The notes below the pieces were generated by a model. The model saw only the letters and a list, made by a program, of their open reading frames with translations, was not told the origin of the DNA and searched no databases. DNA of 64,000 bases from Steroidobacteraceae bacterium (GTDB lineage: Bacteria > Pseudomonadota > Gammaproteobacteria > Steroidobacterales > Steroidobacteraceae), in NCBI GenBank assembly GCA_019187185.1, contig JABAQU010000003.1:1-64000 (forward strand), read 5' to 3'. The stretch's first letter is position 1. Each line of letters opens with the position of its first letter. This document shows positions 12,187 to 19,683 of this stretch, in pieces. The translations under genes and the position numbers were made by a program.

Positions 12187-12284
12187 CGGCTCCTCCTCGT
12201 GTGGCGACGATGCTAGCGCCGCCGCGCGGCGCGGCGACACCGTATTGACCCGTACGCGCAGGTACAATGCGCGCTTGTCGCGAC

Positions 12285-12357
12285 GGGCCTGTAGCACAGC
12301 GGTCAGTGCAGGGGACTCATAATCCCTCGGTCCCTGGTTCGAATCCAGGCAGGCCCA
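12285..12357 (+). tRNA. tRNA with CAU anticodon (Ile2 or elongator Met)
   Basis: Complete cloverleaf: acceptor GGGCCTG/CAGGCCC, D stem GCAC/GTGC, anticodon stem GGGGA/TCCCT with loop CTCATAA (anticodon CAT at 12318-12320), T arm CCTGG-TTCGAAT-CCAGG, discriminator A. The 3' CCA is not encoded (CGA follows), so it needs the CCA-adding enzyme, whose gene is in this window. C4-G69 and C5-G68 together with A73 and the overall resemblance to E. coli ileX favour a lysidine-modified tRNA-Ile2, but tRNA-Met(CAU) cannot be excluded by eye. A TACAAT at 12263-12268 could be its -10 box. Confidence 0.93.
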
Positions 12358-12380
12358 CGACATCCATGCGGAGCGTGCCC

Positions 12381-12998
12381 ATGAGAGTGGAACCGACCAT
12401 CGTCATTGCGAGCGTACTCGGTGCCCTTGCGGCGCTCGCGGCCTGCGCCACGGTTGCCGTGCCGGTCGGTGACGCCGTGGCAGGCGCGAGAGTCTATGCC
12501 GAATGCGCCGGCTGTCACGGCACGAACGCGCAGGGCACAGTGAACGGCCAGGTGCCGGCGCTCGCCGGGCAGCACGCCTCGGTGATTGCCAAACAGCTGG
12601 GCGACTATCGCGAAGGCGAGCGGTGGGATGCGCGCATGGAGAGCATCATGGCGGAGCATCGCTTCGCCGACGACGCGCAGATCGCGAATGTCGCGGCCTA
12701 TCTCTCCGGATTGCCGGCCACGCCGGCCGGTGGCGGCAGTGGCGAAGGTGGCGAGCGAGGTGCCGGGGTCTATGGCAAGGCTTGCGCGTCGTGCCACGGC
12801 GCGCGCGGCGAGGGCAACGGTGCGCGGGTCATTCCGCGACTTGCAGGCCAGCAGTACATGTACCTGCGTCGCCAGCTGCACGACGCCGTCGACGGCCGAC
12901 GGCCGAACTTCCCGCCCGACCATGTCGCGCTGCTGTCGCCGCTCGAAGCCGACGACATCGATGGTCTGGCAGAGTACCTCGCGGAACTCTCACCCTGA
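12381..12998 (+). CDS. Diheme cytochrome c (c4-like), exported
   Basis: 205-aa periplasmic electron carrier with two heme-attachment motifs, CAGCH (Cys42, Cys45, His46) and CASCH (Cys135, Cys138, His139), each opening a roughly 90-residue c-type domain; MES-IM and NFPPDH regions may hold axial Met ligands. The N-terminal hydrophobic stretch ends in LAALAAC, a possible lipobox with Cys22, so it may be membrane-anchored. ATG 12381 is preferred over ATG 12366 because GGAG lies 7 nt upstream of it. The gene begins just after the tRNA. Partner oxidase could be the heme-copper oxidase at 14.9-18.1 kb (inference). Confidence 0.88.
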   Translation: MRVEPTIVIASVLGALAALAACATVAVPVGDAVAGARVYAECAGCHGTNAQGTVNGQVPALAGQHASVIAKQLGDYREGERWDARMESIMAEHRFADDAQIANVAAYLSGLPATPAGGGSGEGGERGAGVYGKACASCHGARGEGNGARVIPRLAGQQYMYLRRQLHDAVDGRRPNFPPDHVALLSPLEADDIDGLAEYLAELSP

Positions 12999-13016
12999 CC
13001 GCAACCAGGATCCGCA

Positions 13017-13571
13017 ATGAGTCCTGTCGCGGCAAGAGGGCGCTTCGAGGCAAGGCTGCTGCGTCCGCAGGCCGGCGGCTGGGGTCCTTCGTGGGCATTC
13101 GTGGTGCTGCCGCGATTCGTCAGCGCGAAGCTTCCGCGACGTGGCAGGACGAGCGTGATCGGTACCCTCGACGGTTACGCATTCCAGGCGACGCTCGAGC
13201 CGGACGGACGGCTGAGTCACTGGCTGAAGGTCGACCGGGCGCTGCAGTCGGCGTCCGGCGCGGAGATTGGCGCGACAGTTGTGCTGGAGATCGCTCCCGT
13301 CGAGAAAGAGCCGGAGCCGAAGTTGCCCGCGGATTTGCGCAAGGCACTCGGCGTGTCACCGCGAGCCCGCGCCGTATGGGACGCCACGACGACCATTGCA
13401 AGGGTCGACTGGATACACTGGATAGAATCCGCGAAGCAGGCAAAAACCCGCCAGAGCCGCGTGGTCGGCGCGTGCGAGCGGCTTGCTGCGGGCAGGAAGC
13501 GCGTCTGCTGCTTCGATCCATCGGGCTACTACGACGGAAGCCTCAGTGCACCGACGGCAGCGGATCCATGA
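13017..13571 (+). CDS. DUF1905 / YdeI-OmdA domain protein
   Basis: 184 aa. The N-terminal part (to about residue 95) fits DUF1905: a small barrel with WAFVVLP and a conserved GTLDGYAF stretch. The C-terminal part (LRKALGVSPRARAVWDATTTIARVDWIHWIESAK) fits the YdeI/OmpD-associated (OmdA) helical domain. Function is unknown; relatives are linked to bacteriocin or peptide resistance only in enterics. AGGA lies 7-10 nt before the ATG, 18 nt after the cytochrome gene, so the two may share a transcript. Confidence 0.82.
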   Translation: MSPVAARGRFEARLLRPQAGGWGPSWAFVVLPRFVSAKLPRRGRTSVIGTLDGYAFQATLEPDGRLSHWLKVDRALQSASGAEIGATVVLEIAPVEKEPEPKLPADLRKALGVSPRARAVWDATTTIARVDWIHWIESAKQAKTRQSRVVGACERLAAGRKRVCCFDPSGYYDGSLSAPTAADP

Positions 13572-13703
13572 GCGCCGCACTCTGACCTCGACCGCGCCGC
13601 TATCATCGGCGATGGCAGGCCGAGGACCCGCCATGCCCGGCAAATGAACCCGACGACATCGTTCGCTCGACGACGACCTGGTCCAGGTCGAGGAGATGCT
13701 GCA

Positions 13704-14216
13704 ATGAGAATCCTGGTAGCCATGTTGTGCCTGCTCCCCGTGTCGGGCAGCCTGGCGGCAGATCCAGCTGCCTCCGAGGCGTCCGTCAGGACGCTCATGG
13801 AGGTCACCCGCGCAAGGCAGCTGATGGACGGCGCGATGGCGCAGCTGGATGCCGTCATGCAGGGTTCCATGAAGCAGGCCATGGGCAGCGCCACATTCAC
13901 GGCGCAACAGCAGGCGGTCCTCGACGAGATGCGCAGCCGGATAGTCGGGTTACTGACCCGCGAAATGTCGTGGGAGAAGCTGGAGCCGGACCTGATCGGC
14001 CTGTACCAGAAGACGTTCACGGAAGAGGAAGTGGCTGGCATGCTCGATTTTTACCGCACGAAAGCAGGCCAGGCAGTCATTACCAAGATGCCGGTTATCA
14101 TGCAGTATTCGCTGCAGCTGATACAGGAACGGATGGGCGCCGTGGCACCGGAGCTCCAGCGGATCCAGAGGGAATCGCTCGAGCAGATGAAGGCGTGCTG
14201 CGCGAGTGAAGAATGA
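13704..14216 (+). CDS. DUF2059 domain exported protein
   Basis: 170-aa secreted protein with a short signal peptide (MRILVAMLCLLPVSGSLA) and an all-helical DUF2059 domain (FTEEEVAGMLDFYRTKAGQAVITKMP is the family hallmark). Periplasmic, function unknown. Two cysteines lie next to each other near the C-terminus. An AGGAG ribosome-binding site is upstream and a TATCAT -10-like box sits about 100 nt before the ATG. Confidence 0.85.
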   Translation: MRILVAMLCLLPVSGSLAADPAASEASVRTLMEVTRARQLMDGAMAQLDAVMQGSMKQAMGSATFTAQQQAVLDEMRSRIVGLLTREMSWEKLEPDLIGLYQKTFTEEEVAGMLDFYRTKAGQAVITKMPVIMQYSLQLIQERMGAVAPELQRIQRESLEQMKACCASEE

Positions 14217-14294
14217 CGGGCCCGCGCAGTGAGGTTCGCCGGCTGCGGCCCGGGTGTTCGTCGTAACCGGCGGTAGTCACAAGGGGGCACGTCA

Positions 14295-14876
14295 CTGGGC
14301 AAGGGAAGACTCGAAGCATTCAGCGACGGCGTGATCGCGATCATCATCACGATCATGGTGCTCGAGATGAAAGTGCCGCACGACCCGACATTCAGGGGCC
14401 TCGCAGGGCTCCTGCCGGTGTTCCTGAGCTACGTGCTCAGCTTCATCTACGTCGGCATCTACTGGAACAATCATCACCACATGCTGCACGCGACCAGCAA
14501 GGTCAGCGGCTCGGTGCTCTGGGCCAACCTGCACCTGCTGTTCTGGCTGTCGCTGTTCCCGTTCGTGACCGGCTGGATGGGCGAGAATCACTTCGCGCCG
14601 CTGCCCACGGCGATCTACGGCATCGTCCTGCTGGCCGCGGCGATTGCGTACTGGATCCTGCAGCAGCGGATCATCGCGGCAGAAGGCGAAAGTTCGAGGC
14701 TGCGGCGCGCGATCGGCAGGGACTGGAAGGGCAAGGCATCGCCGCTGCTGTACCTCGTCGCGATCGCGATCACGTTCGTCAGTGCAGGGCTCGCGCAGGC
14801 GATCTATGTCCTCGTGGCGCTTGTCTGGCTGGTGCCGGACCGGCGCATCGAGGCTCGTCTCGAGCACGAAGTCTGA
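14295..14876 (+). CDS. TMEM175-like (DUF1211) potassium channel family protein, apparent CTG start
   Basis: 193-aa integral membrane protein with about six hydrophobic helices. The family signature R-x3-F-S-D (RLEAFSD, residues 5-11) forms the selectivity part of helix 1 in bacterial TMEM175 channels. No ATG exists in frame before it; the first GTG (14331) would delete the signature. CTG at 14295 gives the usual family start MGKGRLEAFSDG and has an AGGGGG ribosome-binding site about 8 nt upstream, so CTG is taken as the start. Late helices (LLYLVAIAITFVSAGLAQAIY) match the family. Transport of K+ is inferred from family only. Confidence 0.8.
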   Translation: MGKGRLEAFSDGVIAIIITIMVLEMKVPHDPTFRGLAGLLPVFLSYVLSFIYVGIYWNNHHHMLHATSKVSGSVLWANLHLLFWLSLFPFVTGWMGENHFAPLPTAIYGIVLLAAAIAYWILQQRIIAAEGESSRLRRAIGRDWKGKASPLLYLVAIAITFVSAGLAQAIYVLVALVWLVPDRRIEARLEHEV

Positions 14877-14895
14877 GGGCCGGCGCGCGTCGCGG

Positions 14896-15477
14896 TTACA
14901 TGGAATCGCGGCTGGCGACGTTTCCCCACAGCAGTCTGGCCGCGATGTACAGGAACAGGACGCCGCCGGCAACGAGCAATCCCGTGCCGAGCCGTTGCTG
15001 ATCGTCCAGCAGGAAGCGGCTGCACAGGCGCACGGGCGAGATCTGATACAGCCAGCCGAGGCGAAAGCAGGTCGCGATCAGCTCGGCGAGAAAGACGCCG
15101 CGCACCACGAACCCCATGCGCGGCCAGCTGAGGCCGAGCGGCAGTCCGATGAGCAGCGGCACGGTCACGAGCCTGGCCGCGTCGACCCACGGATCGTTCA
15201 CCGCGGCGTCGAGGGCGCGCGGCAGCATCCAGACCGACGCGGTCACCGACGCGAGCAGCAGGCCGCTGACGCCGCCGTGGTTCCAGCCGGCGAGCGCGCT
15301 GCGCACCGCGTGAGGCACCGCGGCGGCGAGCAGCCAGCCGCAGGCGACCAGCAATGGAATGTCGAGCAGCATCTGCGCAGTCATGCTCGCCTGCAGGGCG
15401 TGGCGCACGGGCGGCAGGATCAGCAGCGCGAAGGCGATCAGCGCGAGCCCCGTGCGTCGCTTGTCCACGGCATTCAT
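14896..15477 (-). CDS. Membrane protein of the heme-copper oxidase operon
   Basis: 193 aa with about five hydrophobic helices (near residues 12-22, 32-56, 63-82, 96-132, 163-185). Not firmly recognised; the QMLLDIPLLVACGWLL segment faintly recalls CtaG/caa3 assembly proteins. It is the last gene of the oxidase operon and its ATG overlaps the end of the SCO gene by 4 nt, so a role in assembly or stability of the oxidase is the simplest inference. Confidence 0.65.
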   Translation of the reverse strand: MNAVDKRRTGLALIAFALLILPPVRHALQASMTAQMLLDIPLLVACGWLLAAAVPHAVRSALAGWNHGGVSGLLLASVTASVWMLPRALDAAVNDPWVDAARLVTVPLLIGLPLGLSWPRMGFVVRGVFLAELIATCFRLGWLYQISPVRLCSRFLLDDQQRLGTGLLVAGGVLFLYIAARLLWGNVASRDSM

Positions 15478-16094
15478 GGTCCGAGCCTTCCGCGAACGAA
15501 GTTCGCGGCGCCGCGCACGTCGTCGGCGTCCAGTACGCGCACCAGCCGTCCGCCCGGGTCCACGACCAGGATGGCGGCATTGTGGACATAGCCACCGAAG
15601 CCGTCGGGAACGGCAGTCACGCCGAACACACGCATCAGGCTGTCGCGCGCGCCGCTGTCTGCCGGGCGCACGGCCATCCAGCCCTGGCCCGATGCGCCGA
15701 AGCGCTGCTGATAGTCGGCGAGGCGCACGGGCGTATCGTGGTCCGGGTCGAAGCTGATGCTCAGCAGTTGCACCTGGCCCGCGGCGATCGGGTCCGACAG
15801 CTGCCGTTCCAGCTGCGCGAATTCGCTGCCGAGCACCGAACACCAGGTCGGGCAGCGCGTGTAGATGAAGTCCGCGAGGACCCACCGGCCGTGCAGCGCG
15901 GAGAAGTCGAGGCGCCTGCCGTCGGCGCTCTCAAGCGCGGCCGTCGTCGGAACAAGGCGGGGACGCTCCTGGATCTCGAGCCGGCGCGCAGCCTCGCTGG
16001 TGAAGGCGCGCAGGCTGTCGGTCGCGTAACCGAACGCCGTCGCGCCGGCGGCCAGGATCGCGAGACTAGCCAGCAGCGTGCGCGCGATCGCCAT
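15474..16094 (-). CDS. SCO1/SenC family copper chaperone
   Basis: 206-aa membrane-anchored thioredoxin-fold protein that delivers copper to the CuA centre of oxidase subunit II. An N-terminal hydrophobic anchor (residues 5-22) is followed by the copper motif CPTWC (Cys81, Cys85) and the distal His in GYVHNAAI; LLSISFDPDHDTP is also family-typical. Its start lies 28 nt inside the end of the subunit I gene and its end overlaps the next gene, so it is translationally coupled in the oxidase operon. Confidence 0.92.
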   Translation of the reverse strand: MAIARTLLASLAILAAGATAFGYATDSLRAFTSEAARRLEIQERPRLVPTTAALESADGRRLDFSALHGRWVLADFIYTRCPTWCSVLGSEFAQLERQLSDPIAAGQVQLLSISFDPDHDTPVRLADYQQRFGASGQGWMAVRPADSGARDSLMRVFGVTAVPDGFGGYVHNAAILVVDPGGRLVRVLDADDVRGAANFVRGRLGP

Positions 16095-17550
16095 CGGCAG
16101 GCGCCTTCAACAGGCCGGCACCGATGCGGACCGCGAAATACGACATCGCGAGTATCACGAGCGCCGCGCCGATCGCGCCCGCCTGATCGGTCGGCCACCA
16201 CTCCGGCAGGTGGGTCGCCATGCGACGCGCGACACTGAGGCGCCCAGCATCGAGGAACGCCATCACGAACACGAGCCCGCCGACGAGATAGAGCGGCAAG
16301 CCGATGCGATCCGCCCCCGAATCCGGCGGCGCCTGCCTGCGACTGCCGACCACGTGATACATCAGCGCGAGCGCCATCGGCAGCACACCGAGCAGCAGGT
16401 AGAAGTGGAAGTGGCCCGGCACCCACTGCGTGTTGTGCATCACGCGGTTGACGCTGATGGTGCCGTCGATGACGGCAGGCACGATGCCGGCCGCCCAGCC
16501 GAACAGCGACAGCATCATCAGCCGCGATGGCATGGTCCAGCGCATCCCGGAATGGTAGACATTGGCGAGCGCGCCGTACGCGGTGACCAGGAACACCGGG
16601 AACAAGGCGCCGTGGGAGATGATCTGGCCCGTCACCGCCATCCAGCGGGGCTCGGCGTAATCCATGAGCAGGTGGTGCGGGAACACGATGATCACGAATA
16701 CCGTGCTCGCGGCCCAGGACCAAAGGAACGGCCGCGAAACGCTGTAGGGCTTGCCCGTATAGCGCGGCAGCAATTCGTACACCGCGATGACGCCCATGTA
16801 GATCGTCGCGTTGATGTACATGTGGCCGAACCAGTAAGTGAGGTTTTTCGTGAGCAACGCGTTCAGCACCATCTGCGGGTCGTAGATGTTGATCAGGTAA
16901 AGGACCAGCACCACGGCGCCCGCCAGGATGCCGAGCGAGTTGGCGATGATCACCATGGTGCCCGCGACCACGGCTTTCGGATGCGACGGATCGATCTGCC
17001 CGCCGAAGAGCCATTGCAGGCCGAGCGCGCGGGCGAAGTTGCCGAATACGCGGATGATGCCCGCCGCGGCATCGAGGTAGAAGAGCAGCATCCCGACACC
17101 GATCAGGAGATAGCCGACCATGAACACCGCGGCGGACTGCGGGCTCCATACCATGCCCTGCGAGGGCAGCGGGTACAGGAAGGTCCACAGGCCCGCGTAG
17201 TTGCCGATGAAGATCGAGCCGATGATGCACAGCGCACCGAGCAGGAACAGCACGTAATTGGCGAGAAAGGCCCACAGGTGCAGCGTGACGTACTTGCGCA
17301 GGAAGAACCACATCACCGCGGTGGTCACGAGGCCCATCGTGCCGACCATGCCGGCGCCGTGCATCGACAGCACGCGATAGAAGAGGTCGGGTGCGAGCGC
17401 CAGCCAGTTGCCCTGCGACATCCGCATCGCGAGCCCGAGCAGCATCATCAGCACGAACAGCGCGACCGCACTGACGAGATACAGGTTGAAGACGCTGCGC
17501 TCGCCGCGCGACAGGCGTTCATCGTCCGGATACATCGTGAGTGTGGCCAT
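16066..17550 (-). CDS. b(o/a)3-type cytochrome c oxidase subunit I
   Basis: Catalytic subunit of a B-type heme-copper oxygen reductase, 494 aa with about 12 transmembrane helices. Visible ligands: low-spin heme His in MHGAGM, CuB His243 in WFGHMYIN, the CuB His pair in VFPHHLLMD, and heme ligands in PGHFHFY. The residue four after His243 is Asn, not the Tyr of the usual H-x3-Y cross-link. Subunit II starts the operon directly upstream (1-nt gap) and SCO follows. Reduces O2 to water using cytochrome c; high O2 affinity is likely from family but not shown. Confidence 0.9.
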   Translation of the reverse strand: MATLTMYPDDERLSRGERSVFNLYLVSAVALFVLMMLLGLAMRMSQGNWLALAPDLFYRVLSMHGAGMVGTMGLVTTAVMWFFLRKYVTLHLWAFLANYVLFLLGALCIIGSIFIGNYAGLWTFLYPLPSQGMVWSPQSAAVFMVGYLLIGVGMLLFYLDAAAGIIRVFGNFARALGLQWLFGGQIDPSHPKAVVAGTMVIIANSLGILAGAVVLVLYLINIYDPQMVLNALLTKNLTYWFGHMYINATIYMGVIAVYELLPRYTGKPYSVSRPFLWSWAASTVFVIIVFPHHLLMDYAEPRWMAVTGQIISHGALFPVFLVTAYGALANVYHSGMRWTMPSRLMMLSLFGWAAGIVPAVIDGTISVNRVMHNTQWVPGHFHFYLLLGVLPMALALMYHVVGSRRQAPPDSGADRIGLPLYLVGGLVFVMAFLDAGRLSVARRMATHLPEWWPTDQAGAIGAALVILAMSYFAVRIGAGLLKAPADGDRAHAAG

Positions 17551-17551
17551 C

Positions 17552-18094
17552 TCAGTTCCCCTCCGGTGCGACCACCTGGAACTCGCTCACCATCGGCGCA
17601 TGGCCGAGGCCGCAGTACTCGAGGCACATCACGCGGTAGGCGCCGGGCTCGGTGAACGTGTACAGGATCCGGTTCGTGAACCCCGGCATGGCCTGGGTCT
17701 GCGTGACGATGCGGCCGTCCGGCGCATAGATCGCAAAGCCATGGTTCACGTCACCGCTCGTGACGCGAAACTCGACCGGCGTACCGGTCGTGAGCGTGGT
17801 CGTGCTCACCTCCCACGACCACTGTCGACCGATGACATCCACGACCTGCGCCGCGTCGAGGGCCGCATGCTGGCGCGGAATCGGGAAGCGGTGCAGCGAC
17901 GCCCAGGTGACGCCGGCGAAAACGACGAGCAGTATCCCGAACAGCCAGCGACGCAGGACGTTCGCACCGTGATACGCGCGCTGCGAGGAGGCGGCATCCG
18001 CGGCCTTGCCGGCCTGCGAGATCACCCACAGGAAACCCAAGGCTACGAGCCCCATCGCGGCGAGCGCGACGGTCCAGATGATGTCCTGATACAT
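17552..18094 (-). CDS. Cytochrome c oxidase subunit II (CuA)
   Basis: 180-aa subunit II. A hydrophobic segment at residues 8-25 and a second at about 48-66 anchor a periplasmic cupredoxin domain. CuA ligands are all present near the C-terminus: Cys157, Glu159, Cys161, His165 and Met168 in CLEYCGLGHAPM, with His in GDVNHGFAI as the remaining ligand. First gene of the four-gene oxidase operon; the 159-nt gap to the divergent DUF2784 gene must hold the promoter. Confidence 0.92.
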   Translation of the reverse strand: MYQDIIWTVALAAMGLVALGFLWVISQAGKAADAASSQRAYHGANVLRRWLFGILLVVFAGVTWASLHRFPIPRQHAALDAAQVVDVIGRQWSWEVSTTTLTTGTPVEFRVTSGDVNHGFAIYAPDGRIVTQTQAMPGFTNRILYTFTEPGAYRVMCLEYCGLGHAPMVSEFQVVAPEGN

Positions 18095-18253
18095 GGCGAC
18101 GTACCCCGACAGACCACCTGACAGCCGATGGTACTCCAAAGAATCCGGTGAGCCTAAAGTGTGGGCACGTGGCCGCGCCGCGCAAAGCGGCGAGGGCGGC
18201 GATGCCTCCTGCTGCGGTGGACATCGTCCGCAGGCACCGGCTAGTTTGCAGGC

Positions 18254-18640
18254 ATGCCTTATCGGGTGGCCGCGGACCTCGTGCTCCTCGCGCACTTCCT
18301 GTTTGCGGCGTCGGCCGTATTCGGCGGAATCTGCGTCGCGATGGACTGGCGATGGGCGTGGATCCATGTTCCGGTCGTCGCCTGGTCGTCGGCCGTCAAC
18401 CTCATGAGCTGGACCTGCCCGCTCACGCCCGTGGAGCAGCGCCTGCGCGCGCGAGCCGGGCAGGCCGGGTATCGCGGCGGGTTCATCGAGCACTATGTCG
18501 GGCGCGCCGTCTATCCGCGAGGCATGCCGCGCCGGCTCGAGCTGATCGCCGGCGTGTCGGTGCTGCTCGGCAATGCCGTGGTGTACGCCATCATCTTGCT
18601 GCGCGCGGCGCAACCGGTCCTGGAGGCAAATCCTTCGTGA
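18254..18640 (+). CDS. DUF2784 family membrane protein
   Basis: 128-aa inner-membrane protein of DUF2784. Helices near residues 5-28, 33-52 and 96-120; the family motifs LVLLAHFLFA and CPLTPVEQ...YGGGF-like (here RAGQAGYRGGFIEHYV) are visible. Function unknown. The stop overlaps the GTG start of the acetyltransferase gene by 4 nt. Confidence 0.85.
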   Translation: MPYRVAADLVLLAHFLFAASAVFGGICVAMDWRWAWIHVPVVAWSSAVNLMSWTCPLTPVEQRLRARAGQAGYRGGFIEHYVGRAVYPRGMPRRLELIAGVSVLLGNAVVYAIILLRAAQPVLEANPS

Positions 18641-19107
18641 ACACGATCGCTGTACGACAGGCGACGCTGGCGGACATCGAGCCGGTCGCGGTGCTGTTCG
18701 ATGCCTATCGGCAGTTCTACGAGCGCAGCCCGGACCTGCCGCTCGCGACGAGCTATATCCGGGCACGGCTCGCAAACCGCGAGTCCGTCATCCTCGTCGC
18801 ATCGGACATTGCAGGGCGCATCGTCGGCTTCTGCCAGCTCTACCCGACGTTCTGTTCGGTCGAGGCCGTCCCCATCTTCACGTTGTATGACCTCTACGTC
18901 GCGCCGGCATCACGGCGCGCAGGCGCTGCGCGGGCGCTGCTCGAGGCCGCGGAGAACCTCGCGGCCGACAACGGCAAGGTGCGCATGGATCTCATGACCG
19001 CGAGAACGAACCTGCCCGCGCAGGCCCTCTACGAAGCACTCGGCTGGGTGCGCGATACCAGGTTTCACACGTATAACCGCCCCATCCGCCGCGCACCGGC
19101 GTCATAG
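18637..19107 (+). CDS. GNAT family N-acetyltransferase
   Basis: 156 aa, GNAT fold. The acetyl-CoA loop is degenerate (VAPASRRAGAARALLEAA, compare R/Q-x-x-G-x-G/A), preceded by a strand IFTLYDLYV and followed by ALYEALGWVRDTRFHTY. Begins with GTG at 18637 in a GTGA stop/start overlap with the DUF2784 gene, with GGAGG upstream. The substrate cannot be inferred. Confidence 0.87.
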   Translation: MNTIAVRQATLADIEPVAVLFDAYRQFYERSPDLPLATSYIRARLANRESVILVASDIAGRIVGFCQLYPTFCSVEAVPIFTLYDLYVAPASRRAGAARALLEAAENLAADNGKVRMDLMTARTNLPAQALYEALGWVRDTRFHTYNRPIRRAPAS

Positions 19108-19268
19108 GCGGGAGCGGGCCGCGCGGCGGCATGCCGGGCATTCCATGTGGTATCCATGCCGCTGCCAGGTCACTTCTCGCCGCATGGGTGCGCAGGGTGG
19201 TCGCACGAGTGACTGCACGAGGCGCAAGATGGCGTGCGGTCGTGGCGTACCGCGCGGGGGTCTTGCAG

Positions 19269-19679
19269 TTGAGCGCAACACATTCGGGATCCTGCCTGTG
19301 CGGCGAGGTGCGCTTCGAAGTATGCGGTTCCTTCGATCGCTTCTATCTCTGTCATTGCAGCCATTGCCGCAAGGACACCGGCTCGGCGCACGCGGCCAAC
19401 CTGTTCTCGGCGACGGCGGAGCTCCAATGGCTCGCGGGTGAACGTTCGGTGCAGTCGTACGGGCTCGCGGGAACCCGGCACCGCCGGTGCTTCTGCAGGG
19501 TGTGCGGCTCGGCACTGCCGTACCAGGACCCCGGTCTGCTCGTCGTGCCGGCGGGGAGCCTCGACAGCGAACTGTCCATTCGCCCGGATGCCCACATTTT
19601 CACCGCGAGCCGGGCCGGGTGGGACGAGGGCCTCGAGAACGTGCCGGCATGGCCGCAGCTTCCGCGGGTGCCCGGCTGA
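19269..19679 (+). CDS. GFA / CENP-V family zinc protein
   Basis: 136-aa protein of the glutathione-dependent formaldehyde-activating-like (GFA) fold, which binds two zinc ions: CLCGE, CHCSHCRK and CRVCGS motifs are all present. Enzymatic role unknown; most family members are not formaldehyde enzymes. No ATG lies close to the conserved start; TTG at 19269 gives the usual M-SATHSGSCLCGEVRFEV beginning and is preferred over a far-upstream ATG with no homology. Four bases separate it from the FAD oxidoreductase gene. Confidence 0.82.
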   Translation: MSATHSGSCLCGEVRFEVCGSFDRFYLCHCSHCRKDTGSAHAANLFSATAELQWLAGERSVQSYGLAGTRHRRCFCRVCGSALPYQDPGLLVVPAGSLDSELSIRPDAHIFTASRAGWDEGLENVPAWPQLPRVPG

Positions 19680-19683
19680 GGTC

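Noticed and set aside
12245..12268. TTGACC plus TACAAT as a full promoter for the tRNA
   Set aside because: The spacer is only 12 nt, too short; only the TACAAT is kept as a possible -10 box.
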